Shown piece after piece: positions 39,601-40,605 of a stretch of DNA of 40,605 nt. Position numbers and translations under genes: made by a program. The DNA is from Psychrobacter sp. 4Bb. GTDB taxonomy: Bacteria; Pseudomonadota; Gammaproteobacteria; Pseudomonadales; Moraxellaceae. Location: contig NZ_PJAS01000035.1 of assembly GCF_002836735.1 (NCBI RefSeq), forward strand, positions 1-40,605. The letters are read 5' to 3'. Numbering within the stretch: position 1 is the stretch's first letter; each line of letters starts with the position of its first letter. Under the pieces are notes generated by a model that saw only the letters and a list, made by a program, of their open reading frames with translations, searched no databases and was not told the origin of the DNA.

Positions 39601-40086
39601 TTAACCGATGAAAATACCAACGAACCAATTAAAAAAGTTATCCAATAACCAAATAAAGAAACCAGCAATCGCAATCACGACAATCACTTGCCATGTATAT
39701 TGAAAGGTTTCGTCTTTACCTGGCCATGTCACTCGGCGAAGCTCAACGGCAGCATCTTTTAATAATATTTTAAAAGCACGGCCTTGATGCGTTAACGCCA
39801 AACAAACTAATGCAAATACAACAAGTGCGACAATAATACCAATACGTACCCAGACGTCGTTGGCAGGTTGCCAATAGCCCGGTAAGTATTGATTTACTAG
39901 AGTCGCACCGATTAATACAGCTGCGGCAAGTAGCCACAAAATCAAATCTTTTATTGAGCCAGTCTTAGCCACTTCAACAGCAGTAGTACCGCTAGCTGAA
40001 ACATGCTTGTTTTTAGACAGCATTCCACCAGCAACCGCCTTGGCATCAGATAACTTAGTCTCGAGGTTATCTTGATCATTGCTCAT
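39601..40086 (-). CDS. secE: Preprotein translocase subunit SecE
   Basis: A 161-residue component of the SecYEG channel. It has a charged N-terminal tail of about 45 residues, two hydrophobic segments (LILWLLAAAVLIGATLV, IGIIVALVVFALVCLAL), the conserved amphipathic hinge ELRRVTWPGKDET, and the essential last membrane helix. The three-helix form is typical of gammaproteobacteria; this one is somewhat longer than E. coli SecE because of the N-terminal tail. The SD before ATG 40086 is weak. It directly follows tRNA-Trp and probably shares its transcript. Confidence 0.96.
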   Translation of the reverse strand: MSNDQDNLETKLSDAKAVAGGMLSKNKHVSASGTTAVEVAKTGSIKDLILWLLAAAVLIGATLVNQYLPGYWQPANDVWVRIGIIVALVVFALVCLALTHQGRAFKILLKDAAVELRRVTWPGKDETFQYTWQVIVVIAIAGFFIWLLDNFFNWFVGIFIG

Positions 40087-40137
40087 AAAGAACTCGCTTC
40101 GGAGATGGTGGGGTACAACAAAGATGTGATAAGAAGA

Positions 40138-40213
40138 TGGCAGGCGATGTAGGACTCGAACCTACAACCCTCGGTTTTGGAGACCGATGCTCTACCAATT
40201 GAGCCAATCGCCT
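40138..40213 (-). tRNA. tRNA-Trp (CCA anticodon)
   Basis: A 76-base tRNA read on the minus strand: acceptor AGGCGAT / ATCGCCT, discriminator G, genomically encoded 3' CCA, anticodon loop CTCCAAA with anticodon CCA, and the T-loop GGTTCGAGTCC. It lies between tuf and secE, as in other Moraxellaceae. Confidence 0.97.
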
Positions 40214-40231
40214 ATAGGTGTAAAGGACAGC

Positions 40232-40259
40232 ATTATACAATATTTAGCATAGAATGCAA
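40232..40259 (-). promoter_or_regulatory. Strong sigma70-type promoter of tRNA-Trp/secE transcript
   Basis: On the minus strand, TTGCAT (-35) is followed by a 16-base spacer and a perfect TATAAT (-10). Initiation would fall about 12 bases before the tRNA 5' end. Confidence 0.75.
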
Positions 40260-40268
40260 GCCCTTGAC

Positions 40269-40289
40269 GGTAAAATTATTAATTTTACC
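40269..40289. repeat. Perfect 21-bp AT-rich palindrome upstream of the tRNA-Trp promoter
   Basis: Arms GGTAAAAT and ATTTTACC around TATTA, ending nine bases upstream of the -35 hexamer. The position fits an activator/FIS-like site or an UP-element; no binding protein can be named. Confidence 0.5.
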
Positions 40290-40472
40290 TGATTTTGCAC
40301 TGCCGCAATCTAAAATAACTGCTAGCATTAAGTGCAGCGATAATATAACAAGCTATGCTACAGATTACAATATGCTATCTAACAAATAATTGTCTCTATC
40401 ACACATGTAGCTAATTCATTAATACACGCTAGGCATAATTCTATTTTCGATCATGCTTCAACTTTCTCCAAT

Positions 40473-40507
40473 AAAAAAAGGCCACCCTAGATAGGATGGC
40501 CTTTTTT
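40473..40507 (-). terminator. Terminator of tuf
   Basis: The stem GGCCATCCT / AGGGTGGCC (one wobble) flanked by A- and T-runs. It separates tuf from the tRNA-Trp transcript. Confidence 0.9.
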
Positions 40508-40544
40508 ATGACTAATTCATAAGCTCATTACTGAGACTTAAGTC

Positions 40545-40605
40545 TTAGTTCAATACGTTAGCAACAACACCAGCGCCTACAGTACGGCCGCCTTCACGAA
40601 TTGCA
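40545..40605 (-). CDS. tuf: Elongation factor Tu (C-terminal end only)
   Basis: The last 19 residues and stop codon of EF-Tu: AIREGGRTVGAGVVANVLN. The AIREGGRTVGAGVV segment is diagnostic of domain 3, which contacts aminoacyl-tRNA. The rest is outside the window. The terminal ANVLN replaces the more usual AKI-type ending. Confidence 0.93.
   Translation of the reverse strand, partial: AIREGGRTVGAGVVANVLN

Larger units (their letters stand above)
40214..40544. other. Spacer between tuf and tRNA-Trp
   Basis: About 330 bp containing the tuf terminator, a perfect AT-rich palindrome and the strong tRNA-Trp promoter. The short plus-strand frame at 40177-40389 runs antisense through the tRNA and is not a gene. 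Confidence 0.7.

Noticed and set aside
40177..40389. 70-residue plus-strand frame through the tRNA
   Set aside because: It covers tRNA-Trp and its promoter in antisense; not a gene.

Overview
The window looks like a chromosomal segment of a Psychrobacter-type gammaproteobacterium (Moraxellaceae). This rests on three things: moderate-to-low GC with AT-rich spacers, the gene order ponA / pilMNOPQ-aroKB / gltBD, and the tuf / tRNA-Trp / secE-nusG-rplKA-rplJL-rpoBC block. Genus is inferred from gene order and protein character, not from a database search.

Layout. 1-2.6 kb is the accessory part: three tandem minus-strand BLUF-type (blue-light/FAD) genes, the first cut by the window edge, then a secreted PEBP-like protein. 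2.9-7.6 kb holds single genes: a Cof-type HAD phosphatase, an SDR reductase, an orphan PotD-like lipoprotein starting with TTG, and a FUSC membrane protein. 7.9-14.0 kb encodes both subunits of glutamate synthase (gltB, gltD). 14.9-17.8 kb is aroK-aroB plus a DamX-like membrane protein. 18.0-23.4 kb is the type IV pilus operon pilMNOPQ, with junctions that overlap or nearly touch; ponA (PBP1A) diverges from it. After a small uncharacterised gene at 26.4-26.9 kb, everything to the right edge is the minus-strand transcription/translation block. Read in transcription order it runs tuf (3' end only), tRNA-Trp, secE, nusG, rplK, rplA, rplJ, rplL, rpoB, rpoC. Strong hairpin terminators close tuf, rplL and rpoC.

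Most of the window is core housekeeping DNA in a conserved order. The least ordinary part is the BLUF cluster. Both complete copies keep the flavin-site Tyr and Gln in exact register (42 residues apart) but carry Phe where the conserved Asn should be, and they lack the usual Trp/Met of the last strand; the edge copy keeps the Asn. Both complete copies also have a matching 7-7-7 inverted repeat upstream, at a probable promoter. Secondary points are the long non-coding leaders before gltB, rplJ and rpoB, a perfect AT-rich palindrome just upstream of the tRNA-Trp promoter, and a 12-bp tandem repeat running through the SDR stop codon.
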